The position numbers and the translations under genes are program-made. From contig QGUU01000066.1 in NCBI GenBank assembly GCA_003242525.1, positions 1 to 9,388 of the forward strand: a stretch of 9,388 bases of DNA, in the 5' to 3' direction. Shown in pieces: positions 7,045 to 9,388 of the stretch. The DNA is from Pseudomonadota bacterium (GTDB taxonomy: Bacteria > Pseudomonadota > Alphaproteobacteria > Rhizobiales > Rhizobiaceae). Every line of letters starts with the position of its first letter. Positions within the stretch are counted from its first letter, which is position 1. The notes beneath the pieces were generated by a model, which did not search any database, was not told the DNA's origin, and saw only the letters and a list, made by a program, of their open reading frames with translations.

Positions 7045-7368
7045 ATGCAGGAAGGCGACCAGAATGGAGCGGGTCGCGGTACGGCGGTCATCACGCGTAC
7101 GAAAACCAGGACCAAAAAGCCTAGCCTGTACCGCGTTCTCATACTCAATGACGACTACACGCCCATGGAATTCGTTGTCCATGTGCTGGAGCGTTTCTTC
7201 CAGAAGGACCGTGAAGCAGCCACCCGCATCATGCTTCACGTTCATAACCACGGTGTGGGCGAATGCGGCGTCTATACATACGAAGTGGCCGAGACCAAGG
7301 TGTCCCAGGTCATGGATTTCGCGAGACAGAATCAACATCCGCTGCAATGCGTGATGGAAAAAAAGTGA
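7045..7368 (+). CDS. clpS: ATP-dependent Clp protease adaptor ClpS
   Basis: ClpS recognises destabilising N-terminal residues and hands the substrate to ClpA for degradation by ClpAP (N-degron pathway, cytoplasm). From the ATG at 7045 the product has 107 residues, close to E. coli ClpS (106). After a flexible N-terminal tail (1-25) comes the core [20 protein letters not shown]. It holds N35, D36, D37 and the gatekeeper M41, and H67 lies in MLHVHNHG; these match the N-end binding pocket residues of E. coli (N34, D35, D36, M40, H66). [13 protein letters not shown] and [10 protein letters not shown] complete the fold. The frame is open to an earlier ATG at 6967, adding 26 residues (133 in total), but that extension is not part of the conserved core and the promoter match lies too close to it. 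AAGGG at 7030-7034 serves the 7045 start. Six bases separate the stop from clpA. Confidence 0.93.
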   Translation: MQEGDQNGAGRGTAVITRTKTRTKKPSLYRVLILNDDYTPMEFVVHVLERFFQKDREAATRIMLHVHNHGVGECGVYTYEVAETKVSQVMDFARQNQHPLQCVMEKK

Positions 7369-7374
7369 GGTATT

Positions 7375-9388
7375 ATGCCGGCATTCTCGCAAGGGCTCGA
7401 AAAGGCGCTGCACCAGGCGCTTACATATGCCAATGAGCGGCATCATGAATATGCGACCCTGGAGCATCTGCTGCTGGCGTTGATCGACGACGCGGAAGCG
7501 GCGGCCGTCATGCGCGCCTGCAACGTCGATCTGGAAGAGCTCCGTCAGACGGTACTCAACTATATCGACACCGAACTGGACAATCTGGTCACCGGCTACG
7601 ACGAAGATTCCAAGCCGACTGCCGGCTTCCAGCGGGTCATTCAGCGCGCCGTCATCCACGTTCAGTCTTCCGGCCGGGAAGAAGTGTCGGGGGCCAATGT
7701 GCTTGTTGCAATATTCGCAGAGCGCGAGAGCCACGCTGCGTATTTCCTGCAGGAACAGCAGATGACCCGCTATGACGCGGTCAACTACATCTCCCACGGC
7801 ATTGCGAAGCGCCCGGGCGCCTCCGAGAGCCGGACGCCGCGCGGCGTGGAGGACGAGCAGAGCGCCGCTGAACAACAGGAGGATGGCGGCAAGAAGAAGC
7901 AGCAGGATGCACTGACCGCCTATTGCGTAAACCTGAATGACAAGGCGAGAGCGGGGCGCATCGACCCCTTGATCGGGCGCGCGCCCGAGATCAATCGAAC
8001 CATCCAGGTTCTATGCCGGCGCTCGAAGAACAATCCGCTTTACGTCGGTGATCCGGGTGTGGGCAAGACGGCCATTGCCGAGGGCCTGGCCAAGCGCATT
8101 GTCGACGGCGAGGTTCCGGAAGTCCTGGCTGACGCCACCATCTTTGCGCTCGACATGGGCACGCTCCTTGCCGGAACGCGCTATCGCGGCGACTTCGAGG
8201 AGCGGCTCAAGCAGGTCGTCAAGGAGCTTGAGGATTATCCCGGCGCGATCCTGTTCATCGACGAGATCCATACCGTGATTGGCGCGGGTGCGACCTCCGG
8301 CGGCGCCATGGATGCCTCGAACCTGCTCAAGCCGGCTCTGTCTTCCGGCGCGATTCGCTGCATCGGTTCAACGACCTACAAGGAGTTCCGGCAGTTCTTC
8401 GAGAAGGATCGGGCTTTGGTTCGTCGGTTCCAGAAAATCGACGTCAACGAGCCGACCATCGAGGACGCCATCGAAATCATGAAGGGGCTCAAGCCCTATT
8501 TCGAGGAATTTCACAAGGTCAAATATACCGCTGATGCGATCAAGGGCGCGGTGGAGCTTTCGGCTCGCTACATCAGCGATCGAAAATTGCCTGACAAGGC
8601 GATTGATGTGATCGACGAGACCGGCGCTTCGCAGATGCTTCTGCCGGAGCCCAAGCGCAAGAAGACCATAGGCATCAAGGAGATCGAGGCAACCATCGCC
8701 ACCATGGCGCGCATACCGCCAAAGACGGTTTCCGCGGATGACGAAAAGGTGCTCGCCAATCTGGAGAACGAGCTCAAGCGCGTCGTCTACGGCCAGGATA
8801 CGGCAATCACCGCCCTTACGTCCGCGATCAAGCTGGCACGCGCCGGCCTGCGCGAGCCGGAAAAGCCGATCGGTTGCTACCTGTTTTCCGGCCCGACCGG
8901 CGTCGGCAAGACCGAAGTGGCCAAGCAGCTTGCAGCCTCGCTCGGCGTGGAGTTGCTGCGTTTCGACATGTCCGAATATATGGAGCGCCACACCGTTTCG
9001 CGGCTGATTGGTGCGCCTCCCGGCTATGTCGGCTTTGACCAGGGCGGCCTCCTGACCGACGGGGTGGACCAGCACCCGCATTGCGTGCTTCTGCTGGACG
9101 AGGTTGAAAAGGCGCATCCGGATCTGTTCAACATCCTGTTGCAGGTCATGGATCACGGCAAATTGACCGATCACAACGGCAAGACGATCGATTTCCGCAA
9201 CGTGATCCTGATCATGACAACCAATGCGGGCGCGGCAGACATGCAGCGCGCGGCCATAGGCTTCGGTTCGACCAAACGCGAGGGCGACGACGTGGAGGCG
9301 ATCAACGGCCTGTTAACGCCCGAGTTCCGCAAAAGCCGGGATGGGACAATCCCCTTGGCCCCCTGCCCGGGCCCGGGGTCCCATCAGG
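7375..9388 (+). CDS. clpA: ATP-dependent Clp protease ATP-binding subunit ClpA, 3' truncated
   Basis: ClpA is the AAA+ unfoldase of ClpAP and receives N-degron substrates from ClpS, encoded just upstream; GAGG at 7367-7370 overlaps the clpS stop. The window holds 671 residues and no stop. The order is an N-terminal ClpS-binding domain (about 1-145), a charged linker (about 150-180, [12 protein letters not shown]), and the D1 ring, with Walker A GDPGVGKT (225-232), pore segment YRGDFEERL (270-278), Walker B DE (296-297) and Arg fingers R350/R351. The D2 ring has Walker A GPTGVGKT (506-513), GYVG pore loop (550-553), Walker B DE (575-576), sensor N617, and the ClpP-docking tripeptide IGF (628-630). 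No ClpB-type middle coiled coil is present, which separates it from ClpB. After residue 644 the match degrades (TPEFRKSRD in place of TPEFRNRLD), probably from sequence error. The C-terminal end of D2 is missing. Confidence 0.96.
   Translation, partial: MPAFSQGLEKALHQALTYANERHHEYATLEHLLLALIDDAEAAAVMRACNVDLEELRQTVLNYIDTELDNLVTGYDEDSKPTAGFQRVIQRAVIHVQSSGREEVSGANVLVAIFAERESHAAYFLQEQQMTRYDAVNYISHGIAKRPGASESRTPRGVEDEQSAAEQQEDGGKKKQQDALTAYCVNLNDKARAGRIDPLIGRAPEINRTIQVLCRRSKNNPLYVGDPGVGKTAIAEGLAKRIVDGEVPEVLADATIFALDMGTLLAGTRYRGDFEERLKQVVKELEDYPGAILFIDEIHTVIGAGATSGGAMDASNLLKPALSSGAIRCIGSTTYKEFRQFFEKDRALVRRFQKIDVNEPTIEDAIEIMKGLKPYFEEFHKVKYTADAIKGAVELSARYISDRKLPDKAIDVIDETGASQMLLPEPKRKKTIGIKEIEATIATMARIPPKTVSADDEKVLANLENELKRVVYGQDTAITALTSAIKLARAGLREPEKPIGCYLFSGPTGVGKTEVAKQLAASLGVELLRFDMSEYMERHTVSRLIGAPPGYVGFDQGGLLTDGVDQHPHCVLLLDEVEKAHPDLFNILLQVMDHGKLTDHNGKTIDFRNVILIMTTNAGAADMQRAAIGFGSTKREGDDVEAINGLLTPEFRKSRDGTIPLAPCPGPGSHQ

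Noticed and set aside
6895..7875. 326-codon minus-strand frame opposite clpS and the start of clpA
   Set aside because: Both sense-strand genes are unmistakable here, and the antisense translation shows no domain or plausible start context.
9356..9376. CCCGGGCCCGGG palindrome near the right edge as a structural element
   Set aside because: It falls in the stretch where the clpA reading is unreliable and is more likely an artefact of base calling.
1..9388. Search for tRNA genes, CRISPR arrays, insertion sequences, toxin-antitoxin pairs and phage genes
   Set aside because: No cloverleaf-like segments, regularly spaced repeats, transposase motifs or terminal repeats were seen; the window is almost fully covered by housekeeping genes.

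Overview
The window is an ordinary-looking stretch of alphaproteobacterial chromosome, most likely from the Hyphomicrobiales (rhizobial/Phyllobacteriaceae-like). This assignment rests on the high G+C content, the DUF1489 gene beside sdaA, a D-Ala-D-Ala carboxypeptidase with a C-terminal SPOR domain, a small phasin, and ClpS/ClpA sequences of rhizobial type. The genus cannot be fixed from the sequence alone. I see no mobile element, CRISPR array, RNA gene, or accessory or defence system.

Layout, left to right. (1) The 3' three-quarters of gatA, a subunit of the Asp/Glu-tRNA amidotransferase, cut by the left edge. (2) A YdcF/ElyC-type DUF218 membrane protein. (3) sdaA, an iron-sulfur L-serine ammonia-lyase with a GTG start. 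Its four cysteines, including the last residue, have the spacing known for the family. (4) A DUF1489 gene. (5) A small membrane-anchored J-domain protein. These five read rightward. (6) A leftward, convergent dac-type gene encoding a secreted penicillin-binding carboxypeptidase with a SPOR domain. (7) A divergent rightward phasin gene. (8) clpS and clpA, a two-gene operon for the N-degron adaptor and the unfoldase of ClpAP. clpA is cut by the right edge.

The genes cover several housekeeping jobs: translation quality, serine catabolism, envelope maintenance, polyhydroxyalkanoate granule coating and regulated proteolysis. Only clpS-clpA is clearly a functional unit. The non-coding gaps hold a few structured elements: a hairpin overlapping the sdaA stop codon, a 36-base imperfect inverted repeat before the J-protein gene, two dyads in the dac/phasin divergent region, a GC-rich hairpin after the phasin gene, and a good promoter match before clpS.

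The most practical observation is that the last 80 or so bases of the window, inside clpA, lose agreement with an otherwise invariant AAA+ motif while staying in frame. This looks like poor base calling at a contig end rather than real divergence. I did not find a convincing undescribed system.
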